A DNA stretch of 64,000 nucleotides from Schistocerca nitens. Lineage: Eukaryota; Arthropoda; Insecta; Orthoptera; Acrididae. The stretch covers positions 359,023,234 through 359,087,233 of the forward strand of contig NC_064622.1 of NCBI RefSeq assembly GCF_023898315.1, in the 5' to 3' direction. The number at the start of each line of letters is the position of its first letter. Positions within the stretch are counted from its first letter, which is position 1. The translations under genes were made by a program, and so were the position numbers. This document shows positions 10,672 to 22,814 of this stretch, piece by piece. The notes under the pieces were generated by a model. It saw only the letters and a program-made list of their open reading frames with translations. It was not told where the DNA came from and ran no database searches.

Positions 10672-11079
10672 ATTTTCATGTGTCATTATTGGGTAGTAGA
10701 TCTACTCTAATACAGCTGATTTATCGGCCTTTGCAGTCAGGAAATAAATTTTGAAGTATGTCATATCGCTGTGTATAATCAAAAATGCCCTGTTCGGAAT
10801 CCATATTCTGAATAACAACATTTTTGCATTAGGATGGCATAAGATTTTATCTTCACTAAACCTAGTAGTATATTGAGAAAGTTTTTGACTTTTAATTTGT
10901 TATAAATTTTCATAGCCATGTCCTATTGTGTCTTATGTACGTTGAAATTGGATTCCTATAAATAATTCTGGATTGGTATGTATAAAGACAAATAATTAAT
11001 AAATGTAAATACATGGAATAGTTAAAATGCTTAGCTCCATGAATAGAGGTTGGCATGTATCTGTAGACATAATATTACA
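10672..11079. other. Intronic sequence, nothing recognised
   Basis: AT-rich, with no long frame on either strand and no repeat I can name. Confidence 0.5.
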
Positions 11080-11760
11080 CATATTTCTAAAAATAGTTTT
11101 TTGAAGCAGTAATAGCCTATTCACAATACTTGCATTCCTCCAGATCTTAAAATTCCATCTCATAAAATAGATTCAAAATAGCTTTGGTAAACAACTTTAC
11201 TAGTGTTCATGTCACTTGCGTTGGGCAATATTGTCATTGTGAATGTGGGACTGGCTTGTTTGCCAGATAGCTTATACAAGAAGACGAGGATACATTTTTT
11301 GTCTAGAAATATCCCCAGGAATTGACAGAATCTGCTTCCCTAAGTTCCTGATTTTTATGGGTAATTTGGAAGTTACATAATTTTGATTGTTCGGTTTTCA
11401 TCTGTGTTAGTTGGTTCTCTGTCATGTTTTATTGTGATCAGTTTGCATCAAACCAATGTTTTAAACTATTTATAATGTCAATGACGCTTTGGGAAATTTG
11501 TTCTGTGTCTCACATTCAGTGACTACATGTGTGTCATCTGTAAATAAAATTGAATAGGGTGTTATATTTAGAGGTAAATCATTTATATAAGATAAAAACA
11601 GAATCAGGCCTAAAATGGAATCTTGTGGTACTTTTTGTGAAATAATTTTCCATTCTGAGAAATAGTTTCCTGTACCTGATGTTACAACTAGTACTTGCTT
11701 TCTATCTGTTATATATGATTAGCTTAGCACCTGTTGCTTTGCTCACTTAGACTGTATGGC
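11080..11760 (-). mobile_element. LINE reverse-transcriptase relic (C-terminal part)
   Basis: The minus strand from 11715 reads YITDRKQVL, VPQDSILGLILFLSYINDLP, then LFTDDTHVVTE. This is the RT motif order GVPQGS-LGP...YINDLP...FADDT with decay at the Gly and the catalytic Ala. Several stops follow. It may be the missing downstream half of the RT relic at 22815-23620 on the same strand. Confidence 0.6.
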
Positions 11761-11934
11761 CTGCAGAGTTCTTCTTTTTATTTTTTTGTTCGTATTTAAT
11801 TGAATTTTTATATTGTTCACAAACTGCAACTCCTTCTAAACTTTTCATACTAATTAAGGCCATATAAGTGTGATCTTTTCTGAATGTACTCGTGACTAAA
11901 AAGTGATTCTGGTAGCTGGAGTCCTAGGTTTTTC

Positions 11935-13370
11935 TTAATCATGGTGTTTGCATTCTTGTGGGGATATTTTCAAAGCAACATTCATTCTGTAACAAATATT
12001 TCTTCATTTCTAATCGAGAAGTGAAATACCACTTTTCATAAATTTAGCTTTATATTTTTTTAATGTAACAAAATATATTATTAAAAGTTTTCATAGTCTG
12101 TTGCACTCCCTTAGAGGTTGAACTTCCAGAAACACTGAGACACATATATTTGCACTTCTAACTGAGAACTCAAGTACCAGTTGTTATAAGTGTAGCCTTA
12201 AAAATCCTTTAGTAGTTCTTTAGCAATTTTTTATTTTCAAAAAAAGTTTTCACCCACTATTTTACCCCTTAGTGGCTGAATTTCCAAAAATGCTGAAACA
12301 CATATTTTTTTATTTTCTGATTGAGAACCCAAATACCAGTTTTCGTAATTCTAACTTCAGAATTCCCTGAATAGTGAAATACTTTTAAAAAAGCCTTGCA
12401 TCCCCTATTTCACCCCGTTAGAAGTGGAATTTTGGACAATCCATTCTTAAATGATGCCTACAGTGTAAGATGCGCACCCTCTCTGAATTTCAAGTTTCTA
12501 TACTTAAGTGGTTTGGGCTGGATGATAATTGATTCAGTGGATCAGTCTATCCCTGTTTCACTCCATTAGGGGTTTAATTTCCATAAACAGTGACATGTGT
12601 GTGTTTAATTTCTAACAGAGAAGTCAAAAACAAATTTTAGTAGATTTAGATTCAGTAATCCGGGTGTATACGACCTGGGACGACAGGGAGATCTGGGAAA
12701 AACTCAGGATTTTTTTTGTCCAGGAGATAAACCAGGGAAATTTTTTAGAATTTTGGGAATTTTTCACATTTTTAGTTTTCAGTTAAATTTTTGTAATTTG
12801 ATTGGTAAGAATCAATACTCTAACAAAGGATGTTATTGTATCTCGCTGTTGCAGAGTAACACTGCACCAATAAAACATGAATGAGAGAAGAAAGAAAAGA
12901 AAATTAAACTTAAGTTGCAAAGGAAATGCACCATATACAACAACAAAACACAGTGCTCATACTAGCATCTGCCAACAGAAAAATGTGTTAAAGGAAGACT
13001 ATGCAATACTTCATAACAACAAATTGCCTCCAATGAGCGTGACGTCACAGCTGTTAACATTAGATTCATTTGAGCAGTTGAGTTGCATATGAGTAATACT
13101 TTCCCCTGCTTTTGGCTACAGAAGTGTGGCTGTTAGCTGTACAAGCAACAGCAGCAAGCAGCCAGCATCCTGTATGTCAACCCCTTAGGGATGGAATTTT
13201 GAAAAATTGCTTCATAAATAATACTTCAGTGTAAGATCCACGCCTTATCCAAATTTCAAGTTTCTGTCCTTAGCAGTTTGGGCTTGGGTGATGATGAGTG
13301 AATGAGTCAGTCGGTCAGTCAGTCAGTCAGTCAGGACATTACCTTTTACATATAGAGATTTGAACCAGTT
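11935..13370. repeat. Degenerate ~100-bp repeat array
   Basis: Diverged units recur with the pattern 'CACCCC(T/G)TTAG..GTGGAATTT..AAAA' followed by 'CAGTGTAAGATGC...TTTCAAGTTTCT...GTTTGGGCT' and ending in (CAGT)n at about 13302-13334. Units are visible near 12100, 12255, 12405, 12560 and 13175. Similar sequence is common as transposon-associated repeats in insects. Interrupted by the TIR-element fragment at 12660-13165. Confidence 0.55.
12660..13165 (+). mobile_element. Fragment of the CAGGGTGTATA TIR-element family
   Basis: Starts CCGGGTGTATACGACC and runs collinear with 14143-14720 of the 4.9 kb element: the same AGATCTGGGAAAA block, GAATTTTTCA, CAAAGGATGTTA, and the AGCAGCAAGCAGCCAG end. 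It covers only the left ~0.5 kb of the family, so it is a 3'-truncated or internally deleted copy. No coding capacity. Confidence 0.75.
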
Positions 13371-13394
13371 CAAAGCACTAATGTTTATTCCATA

Positions 13395-14142
13395 TCTTTC
13401 TATTTGCCTTATATTGGAGATGCTGAGTCGCAGATAGACACAACAAAAAGACTGCCTCAAAATGAGCTTTCGGTTGACAAGGCCTCTGTCAAAAATAGAC
13501 AAAAAACACAATTCACACATACCTGACCACAGTCTCTGGCAGCTGAAGCCAGACCATGAGCAGCGGTGAATGATATGGGAGAGGCAACCAGGTGGGGATA
13601 AGGAAGAGGCTGAGGTGGGGAGGGGGAGGTATAGAAGGGTAGGGGTAGGGGACAGTAAAGTGCTGCTAATGGGATTGTGCAGGGACAAAGTTCAGAGAGG
13701 GTAGGGCAGATAGGTGCAGTTGGGAGGTTAACGGATGGTAGGCAGAGAGGGGAGGGGGGATAGAGAAGTAAAAAAGACTGGTTGTGTTGGTGGAGTAGAG
13801 GCTTGTGTAATGCTGGAATGGGAGCAGGGAAGGGGCTAGATGGGTAAGGACAGTGTTTAAAGGAGGTTGAGACCACGAAGGTTAGGGGGATGTAGGATAT
13901 ATGGCAGCAAGAGTTCCCACCAGCACAATTCAGAAAATCTGGTGTCGGTGAGAAGGTTCCAGATGGTGCAGGCTGTGAAGTAGTCATTGAAATAAATGTC
14001 GTGTTTGGCGGCATGCTCAGCAACAGGATGGTCAAGTCGTTTCTCGGCCACAGTTTGTCGATGGCCATTCATGAGTTAAGGCAGCTTGTTTGTTGCCATG
14101 CCCCACTTACAGTGCAGCGCAGTGGTTGCAGTTTAGCTTGTA
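13395..14142 (-). mobile_element. Penelope-like element, minus arm of inverted pair 1 (3' part)
   Basis: The minus strand carries the tail of the GIY-YIG domain (MNGHRQTVAEKRLDHPVAEH), a C/T-rich stretch and the terminal AAAGCTCATTTTGAGG...GACTCAGCATCTCC. The rest of the same copy continues at 19065-20343, the two pieces being separated by the 4.9 kb TIR element. Confidence 0.8.
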
Positions 14143-17111
14143 CAGGGTGTATATGACCCGAGACAACCGGGAGATCCGGAAAAACCCGGGAATTTTTTCA
14201 TCCGGGAGAAAAGCAGGAAAAACCCGGGAATTTTTTTAGAATTCCGGTAATTTTTCATTGTTTTAGTTTTCAGTTAAATTTTTGTAACTAACTGGTAAGA
14301 ACCAGAACTCTAACAAAGAATGTTACTGTATCTCACTACTGCAGAATAATACTGCAGCAATAAAACAAGAACGAGAGAAAAAAAAATAAAAATAAAAATT
14401 AAGTTGCAAAGGAAATGAACCATATACAACATCAAAACACAGTGCTCATACAAGTGTCTGCCAACAGCAAAATGTGTCAAAGGCTTTAGGAAGACTATGC
14501 AATGCTTCATAACAACAAATTGCCTCCTATGAGCGTGACATCACAACTGTTTACATTAGATTCGTTTGAGTGGTTACGAGTGAGCTTATGCGCGTGTGTA
14601 GTTTAGTCACGTATGAGTAGTACCACAGTCTAACATAGACTGTGGTAGTACCTTCTCCCGCTTCTGTCTACAGAAGTGTGGCAGTTAGCTGTATAAGCAA
14701 AAGCAGCAAGCAGCCAGATGCTATCCAGAAAAATTTCACTGGTGCGTCTAAGCCGTCAGATTCATGTATGTGCAACAGGCCCGGAACTAGGGGGCGGGGG
14801 CAAACTGGGGTATCTGCCCTGGGCGTTTCGGAGGGGGGGGGGGTGCCAGATTCATATTATTGAGGAGAAAGATCTTGTTTCACATTCGCAAAGCGCCTGG
14901 CATCCAGCATACGTTGGTCCATCGATTACTCATATCATTTTGAATGCATCCCTGTTGGTTTTTGAACAAATTGTAAGTTGATTTCTGAATGAATCATAAG
15001 TTGATTTTTGAATGCGTGCATAGTGTACGTGATGTCTTTGGCAGGGGAATCCCCGTCCCATGTAGAAGTAAACTTACCTGTAGACAAAAGTGGACGGCTC
15101 TATACGAGCTGAGCAGAATAAAGCCGAACAGGTGAATGTCAATCGCTGTTTATGTAGTTGACTGGGTTTGCAAATGATCAGCGTTGTCATAATTACAAGT
15201 GAAATCCATAGATTCAGACTACCAGAGTGGAAATAAACGACTAACAGGAATACGTATTGTCTTCTCCGTGTATCCAAGAGAATGAAATTTTGACAGAAAA
15301 TTTTTGGCCAGACCGCTACACTACTAAGGGCCAGTTATACAGTCCCCGACTAGCAGCCGCTAAAGTTCTATTCTGGGAGTAGTGTGGAAAACACGTTGTA
15401 CGAACAGGTAATAACGCCTAACTGGAGAATAAATGCGGGATACTAAACCGATGATTGTGGCAGGGTTAGTGAAGTTAACCAGAGAATAAGTTTTGACACT
15501 GGCAGGAATAGTTACAGAATTAGTGATGACAAGATTGTTTGTTAGACAGAGGAAGGAGAGAAACGGGGACTCACACAAATTACAGAAGAATATGGCGATT
15601 CCAAATTTATATAAAAATTTCATACTACTACTCTTCGATCTCATGCTTCAGAAGCTAGAGAGTATGAATGAAATGTGAAACTATTTCGTAACATAAAATT
15701 TTTTGCTTTTAGTAGGCCTAGTAGACATATGATATTGGTACTTCGTGAATTATATTCTGTCGTGTTATAAAAATGACTATTTGGTGTGTGTAACAATTGT
15801 TGCAATATTAGGTGGGCTTCTTTCGTTTTATCTAGCAGACAGTGACATAATACACGTAATCAGATCAGATTGGGCAATATTTGTATTAACAGCTTTTCTA
15901 GTATTAGACAACGACATTTCCTTTTTTCATGTAGCAAAACATTGATGAACTTTGATGAGGTAATAGATTCTTTCCCAGAAAGGAAAGTACGCCACATAAA
16001 GCTGTGGCAAGATAGAGAGGGAAAAATGCTAGGACTTAAGGATTGAAGAAATGTATACTGTCTTGCTTGTCTCTTGTCTTTACTCGTTTTGTGTGTCCTA
16101 TATTTAATTTTATGTCACACAAAACAGCAAGTTATTAGATAATAGGCAGTAAAAAGTGCAAATTTTCTGAAGAGCTCTTGTTCTCCCGATTACGAATAAT
16201 CCCATTCGCTATTAAGTGCAAGATTTTTTATTATTATTTTTTTTTATTTTTATTTTTTTTTTTTAAAAGAGGGGCAGGCTGTCACACTGGCCGACTGGGA
16301 GCAGGAGAGGCACCACAGGAGATTTTAATTTCCACTGGCCTGAGTATAGTTTGATGGCACCCTTTACAAAATATTAAACGTTTGAATTCCACAGAGCGAA
16401 ATGCAGAGGTATGCAATGGAAGAATGCTGTGTGAAGAGGCGTGACACTGCACTTCAGCACACTTACGACCAAATAACGTGTCTTACGTTCCCTCAAACAT
16501 ATATGTTTTATGCATCAGACTCTTCAGAAAGATGTGAGCTACAAAATGAAGATGTTTTTAAAAGTCAATTTTTTAAATTTTTGGTGTCCTACCTCAAACG
16601 CTTGAGGGAGGGGTAGCGCCACTATCTAATATTGCCACGGTTCGGATGCACAGAGCAGTCTGAGCTGTAGTGGGGAGGTGGTAGTCTCCACGTGGCCCAT
16701 GTTTACGTTAAGTGGTTTTGCTGTTTCCTCTTCGTTTGTTGCTCTCACGTCAAACGAAAACAAAACGGATTTCTGCAGGCGGGAGCTATCAAGTGAATTA
16801 AAATACATTCACATAATTATTGAAGGGTCTCCCGCATCGTCCCCTACTCTCCTCGGAGTATGGGACCTCATCATCATCATCAAAATATGTTATTAGTTTC
16901 AGATTTTATTTTGTTTCTACCTTTCTGACAGTCAAGCGTTAATCGCCTTTAGAACAATGAAGTTATTTTTTGTCGGTTTTTTAAAGAAATTTGACTTTTA
17001 TTAATCTTTTCCACTGAGGCAATCAATTTATTTGAAGTGTTTAATTCCACACTATTGGCTAGTTTCAACTGTACAGTATATGCTCCCAAATCCTACTGCA
17101 AATTGAGGTCA

Positions 17112-17935
17112 GTGATGTTGTTGTTGTGGTCTTCAGTCGTGAGACTGGTTTGATGCAGCTCTCCATGTTACTCTATCCTCTGCAAGCTTCTTCATCTCCC
17201 AGTACCTACTGCAGCCTACATCCTTCTGAATCTGCTTAGTGTATTCATCTCTTGGTCTCCCTCTACGATTTTTACCCTCCAATACTAAATTGGTGATCCC
17301 TCGATGTCTCAGAACATGTCCTGCCAACTGATCCCTTCTTCTAGTCAAGTTGTGCCACAAGCTCCTCCCCAATTCTATTCAATACCTCCTCATTAGTTAT
17401 TTGATCTACCCATCTAATCTTCAGCATTCTTCTGTAGCACCACATTTCGAACGCTTCTGTTCTCTTCTTGTCGAAACTATTTATCGTCCATGTTTCACTT
17501 CCATACATGGCTACACTCCATACAAATACTTTCAAAAACGACTTCCTGGCACTTAAATCCAAACTCGATGTTAACAAAATTCTCTTCTTCAGAAATGCTT
17601 TCCTTGCCATTGCCAGTCTACATTTTATATCCTCTCTACTTCGACCATCATCAGTTATTTTACTCCCCAAATAGCAAAACTCATTTACTACTTTAAGCGT
17701 CTCATTTCCTAATCTAATTCCTGCAACATCACCTAATTTAATTCAACTACATTCCATTATTCTCGTTTTGCTTTTGTTGATGTTCATATTATATCCTCCT
17801 TTCAAGCACTGTCCATTCTGTTCAGGTGCTCTTTCAAGTTCTTTGCTGTCTCTGACAGAATTACAATGTCATCGGCGAACCTCAAAGTTCTTATTTCTTC
17901 TCCATGGATTTTAATAACTATTCCAAATTATGCCA
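17112..17935 (-). mobile_element. RTE-type LINE, 5'-truncated copy 2
   Basis: Only the 3' ~0.8 kb remains. The minus strand encodes MGSKITDDGRSREDIKCRLA, LKVFVWSVAMYGSETWTI and FEMWCYRRMLKIRWVDQITN, the post-RT C-terminal region of RTE elements, with a frameshift before EELVAQLD. The CAACAACAACA-rich 3' tail is at 17112. It is nested in the 4.9 kb TIR element. Confidence 0.85.
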
Positions 17936-18546
17936 TAATATATAAAGAACCAAACATGAGATAATACAGCACTGGTACTCCAAGAAAATTTACATCTGAA
18001 TCTGGACATACGAATGTGCACTTTAAACCGAATTATGCATTTTAGTATGTGTCCACAAAATTCCCATGCTCTTGGAGTATCCTCTAATGTCTTGTTTCTT
18101 TTATGACATAATTTAAGATGTTTTAATGTTTTAGACGTACAAACATATGGGCTTCCTACGCCATCGTAGCTGCGCAAGCGAGGCAATGCTCTGGCAACTG
18201 CTGACACAAATCTATTTCTAACAGGTCATGGGAAAATATTCCGAATGGTTGTTTGAAAAGCATTACTTTCAAAGTAAATTTTCTTTTATGCAAGATGAAC
18301 GCTGTGCACAAATGTCCGATGAATTACTTAAATCACAGAGCGTTTGACTCTCATTTAGAAATCAAATCTTTGAGGATGACTATTTAGAATATTTTCTAGC
18401 CCAGAAGATCAGACATTTATGTCGTAGTTAAAAATTTTAGTAGCACATTTGTGTGATGTATCTTAAAGCGTAACACGCGCAAAAAATATCAACATTATGT
18501 GTGAAAGCCTAGCTTCTCTTGCAGCTTCTTAATCTTACAGACCAAT

Positions 18547-18603
18547 ATTATACATCTACATGCTTACTCTGCAATTAACACTTAAGTGCCAGGCAGAGGC
18601 AAC
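18547..18603 (-). mobile_element. CR1-like LINE 3' end, tiny fragment
   Basis: TACATCTACATGCTTACTCTGC plus GTGCCAGGCAGAGG corresponds to the 3' terminus seen in the copies ending at 40472, 45868 and 63602. Confidence 0.5.
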
Positions 18604-19064
18604 ATTATATATATTAAGTTAAACAATTACCTTTTCCTGTTTGTGTGTTCACGCCACTTAACAGTGATGTTGCTATTGGCTGACTGCATCACGTGTCCTA
18701 TGCTCTGAATATCCTCTGTCATCGGCTGGTGAGATGGCTTGACATGAGCTGCGACTGGCTTAAAACAGCGCATCGCAATCTCGATTTCGAATTTATACTT
18801 TTGTAATACAAAAATATGCAGTGTACATGTTGCTGCACATCAGACAACTTTTCAAAACGTGTTTTTTTCCCTGAGTTTTCTAAAGTGCAGGGAAATTCTA
18901 CGCCAGTATATAAAGCCACAACCTTTGAAAGAATTGATAAATTTTACAGTTCCGAGGAAGAGTATTGTTACTTAACACGGAAAAAGTGTATTTTATCCAG
19001 GAAAAAATGTATTTTTAACCGGGAAATCCGGGAATTTTTTTTCCTCGTCCATATATACACCCTG

Positions 19065-20343
19065 TTGTAGATCAAATGACTGGTTTCACAGGCAGCCCTG
19101 CCTTTGATGGGATAGGTGATGTTTGTGACTAGACTGGAGTGGGTGGTGGTGGTGGAAGGATGTATGGGACAGGTCTTGTATCTAGATCTATTACAGAGAT
19201 AAAAGTCATGAAGCAAGGTGTTGGGAGCAGGGGTCGTGTAGGCATGGATGAGGATGTTGTGTAGCTTCGGTGAGCAGCAGAATGCCACCGGGAGGGGCAG
19301 GAAGGATAGTGATTAGGACATTTCTCATTTTAGGGCACAGCGAGAGATGTCAAAACCATTGTGGAGAATGTAATTCAGTTACTACAGTCCTGGATGGTAC
19401 TGAGTGCAATGCTCCTTTGTGGACATGTCGTGAGACTTTGGGAAGTGGTGGGTGACTGGAAAGATAAGGTGTGGGTGATCTGTTTTTGTACTAGGTTCGA
19501 GGGATAAAATTATGGTCTGTAAAGGCCTTAGTAAGACCCTTGGTATATTTCGAGAGGAACCCCTAATCATTGCAGATGCAATGGCCATGGGTGGCTAGGC
19601 TGAGTGGATGGGACTTCTTGGTATGGAATAGGTGGCAGCTGTCGAAGTGGAGGTATTGCTGGTGGTTGGTAGGTTTGATATGGGCAGAGGTACTGATGTA
19701 GCCATCTGTGAGGTGGAGTTCAACTTTGAGGAAAGTGGCTTGTCGGATTGAGTAGGACCAGGTGAAGCTAATGGGGTAGGTGTTGAGGTTCTGCAGGAAT
19801 GTGGATATGGTGTCCTCACCCACAACCCAGGTCATGAAGATGTCATCAGTGAATGTGAACCAGGTGAGGGGTTTAGGATTTTGGGTGTTTTGGAATGATT
19901 CCTCTAGATGGCCCATGAAATTGGTTGGCATAGGATGGTGCCATGCAGGTGTTCATATCCTTACCCTGGATTTGTTTGTAGGTAATGCCTTCAAAGGAGA
20001 AGTAATTGTGGGTGAGGATGATAGTTGGTCATGGCGACTAGGAAGGAGGTTGTTGGTTTGGAATCCATTGGACGTTGGGAAAGGTACTGTTCAATAGTGG
20101 TAAGGACATGGCATTAGGGATGTTAATGTAAAGGGAGGTGGCATGAGTAGTGACGAGCAGGGCACCATGTGGTAAAGGAACAGGAACTGTTGAGATTTGG
20201 TGGAGGAAATGGTTGGTATCTTTATATAAGAGGGTAGGTTGTGGGTAATAGGCTGAAGGTATTGGTCTATAAGAGCAGAGGTTCTCTCAGTGGGGGCACA
20301 GTAACTGGCTAGGTGGTTGGGTTTATGGACTTTAGGAAGCACC
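19065..20343 (-). mobile_element. Penelope-like element, minus arm of inverted pair 1 (RT and GIY-YIG)
   Basis: Reading down from 20343: RT with LPKVHKPNHLASYC, then PTNFMGHLEESF, PLTWFTFTDDIFMTWV (the RT catalytic box, with TDD) and KVELHLTDGYISTSAH, followed by the region before GIY-YIG. The order matches the better-kept copy at 30851-31840. Several frames are broken. Confidence 0.8.
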
Positions 20344-22805
20344 CAACTGTGATCCACCTCCACTGCCCCCAGATCACCCTCTGTTAACTTTCCAGAATTT
20401 TTTTACATCGAACCGTACCTCACCATCATCCCCAAATCCCTCAACATGAATACTTTACATCCACAGAAAAAAGCACAATTCACCACCTAAAAACTGATTC
20501 CACCCTTATAATCCTACCTGCTGACAAAGGCTGCACCACTTTTGTATTGAACCAAAGGATTACATGGCACAAGGACTCCGCCAGCTGTCAGATTGACCCA
20601 CCCACAAACACTGCCACAGTGATCCCATTCTAGAAATCCAGCAGGATCCTCAGTTTCTCCTCAAATCCTTAGGCCTGTCCCAGAACCTTTCCACAAAGTC
20701 CATCTCTGTCCTCACCCCTACCACTCCCTGCACTCCTACCTTTTAACCACCCTGGATGCCCCATTGTGGCCAGTTACTGTGCCCCCGCTGATAGCATCTC
20801 TGCTCTCGTAGACCAACCCCTTTAGCCTATTACGCACAGCCTATCCTCCTATTTGAAAGATACCAACCATTTACTCCACCAACTCTCCATAGTTTCTGTT
20901 CCTTTAACATACAGTGCCATTCTTGTCACTATTGATGCCACCTCCGTTTACACTAACATCCCTAATGCCTATGGGGTTACTGGTGTTTAGCACTATCATT
21001 CCTGATGCCCAATGGATTCCAAGCCAACAACATCCTTCATAGTCACTATGACAAACTATATCCTCACTCAAAATTACTTCTCCTTTGAAGCCATTACCAA
21101 CAAACAAATCAGGCACGGCTAGGGGCACCTACATGGCACCATCCTATGCCAACTTATTCACGGGGTGTCCAAAGGACTCCTTCCCAAACACTCAGAATCC
21201 TAACCCCTCACCTGGTTCAGATTCACCGATGACATCTTCATGATGTAGATCAAGGGTGAGGACATCCTATCCACATTCCTCCAGAACCTCAACACCTACT
21301 ACCCCATTTGCTTTTCCTGGCCCCGCTCAACCTAACAAGTCACCTTCCTCAGTGTTGACCTCCACCTCAAACATGGATAAATCAGTACCTCTGTCCATAT
21401 CAAACCTACCAACCACCAGCAATACCTCCACTTCGACAGCTGCCACCCATTCCATACCAAGAAGTCCCTTCCACACAGCCTAGCCACCCATGGCCATTGC
21501 ATCTGCAGTGACGAGCAGTTCCTCTTTAAATATATCAAGGGTCTTACTGAGGCCTTTACAGACTATATAATTATGGTCCTTGAAGACCTCAGTAAAGCCT
21601 TGTACAAAAACAGATATCCCACGCCTTATCTTTCCAGTTACTCATCACCTCCCAAAGTCCCACTATATGGCCACTGAGGAGCATTCCCCTTTTGACTCAG
21701 CACTACCTAGTACTGGAGAAACTGAAATACATTCTCTACTGGAGTTTTGACTACCTCTCGTCATGCCCTGAAATGAGAAATGTCCTACGCTCTATCCTTC
21801 CCACCCCTCCCACAGTGGCATTCCGCCACCCACCCGAGCCTACACAACCCCTGCTCCCAACGGCTTGGCTCATGGCTCTTATCCCTGTAATACATGCAGA
21901 TACGAGAACTGCCCCATGCATTCTCCCACCACCACCCACTCCTGTCTGGTCACAAACATCACCTACCCCATCAAAGGCAGGGCTGCCCATGAAACCAGTC
22001 ATGTGATTTATAAGCTAAACTGTAACCACTGTGCTGCATTGTACATGGACCTGGCAACAAACAAGCTGTCTGACTGCATGAATGGCCACCGATATACTGT
22101 AGGCAAGAAACGAATGGACCACCCTGTTGCTGAGCATGCCATCCAACACGACACTCATTTCAATGACTGCTTCACAGCCATCCGGATCCTTCCCACCATT
22201 TGCTCTGTTGGGAACTCTCCCTGCAATATATCCTACGTTCCCCTAACCCTCCTGCTCTCAATTTTTGTTAATCACTGTCCTTACCCATCTATCCCTTTCC
22301 CTGTCCCCATTCCAGCACTGCACAGCCCTCACCAATGCACCCAGTCTTTTTACTTCTCTCCTTTTCTGATTACCCCCCCCCCTCCCTCTCTCCCCTGCCC
22401 TCCGTCTAACCTCCCGACTGCACCTATCTGCCCTACCATCTCTCCACCTTGTCCCTACATGCTCCCACTAGCAGCATTTTAATGTCTTCCACCTCTCTCT
22501 CTCTCTCTCCCTCCCTGTCCCAGCCTCCTCCTTACCCCCACCCGGTTGCCTCTCCCATCATGCCCTGCTGCTCGTAGTCTGGCTTCAACTGCCAGAGACT
22601 GCGGTCATGTGTCTGTGAGATGCATTTGTGTGTGTGTGTGTGTGTGTGTGATCTATTTTTGACAAAGGCCTTGTTGGCTTAAAGCTCATTTTGTGATAGT
22701 CTTATTGTTGTGCCTATCTGTGACTTAGTATCTTCACTATATTGTGAGTAGCAACTATCATTTTCATAATATTGTTACATTCTATTCTGGAATTTCCATT
22801 GTATA
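20344..22805 (+). mobile_element. Penelope-like element, plus arm of inverted pair 1
   Basis: The + strand begins in the N-terminal part of the RT (ADKGCTTFVLN, with decay), runs through GTYMAPSYANLF and a broken TDD box, then the endonuclease: VIYKLNCNHCAALYMD...NKLSDCMNGHR...HPVAEH, the GIY-YIG layout of Penelope elements with YIG changed to YMD. The 617-bp frame 21865-22482 covers it. The C/T-rich stretch, a GT repeat at 22628-22650 and the AAAGCTCATTTTGTGATAG...GTGAGTAGCAAC end follow. It meets the minus copy head to head at about 20344. Confidence 0.8.
22628..22650. repeat. (GT)n microsatellite in PLE tail
   Basis: GT run between the C/T-rich stretch and the end of the Penelope-like element. 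All PLE copies of this family here have an AC/GT run at the same place. Confidence 0.9.
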
Positions 22806-22814
22806 ATTTGTGGA

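Larger units (their letters stand above)
14143..19064. mobile_element. 4.9-kb unclassified TIR element inserted in a PLE
   Basis: The ends share CAGGGTGTATAT in inverted orientation and extend into C/G-rich blocks (AACCCGGGAATTTTTT at left, its complement at right). TTGTA is duplicated at 14138-14142 and 19065-19069, so the target-site duplication is 5 bp, and the PLE resumes exactly after it. The interior (about 15000-18900) has no long frame and no DDE motif that I can recognise, except for an RTE LINE nested at 17112-17935 and a 57-bp CR1 tail at 18547-18603. Superfamily unknown. A 0.5 kb relative lies at 12660-13165. Confidence 0.8.

Noticed and set aside
13300-13335. CRISPR-like short repeats (CAGT)n
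   Set aside because: A simple tetranucleotide run at the end of a degenerate repeat unit in a eukaryotic genome. No spacers.
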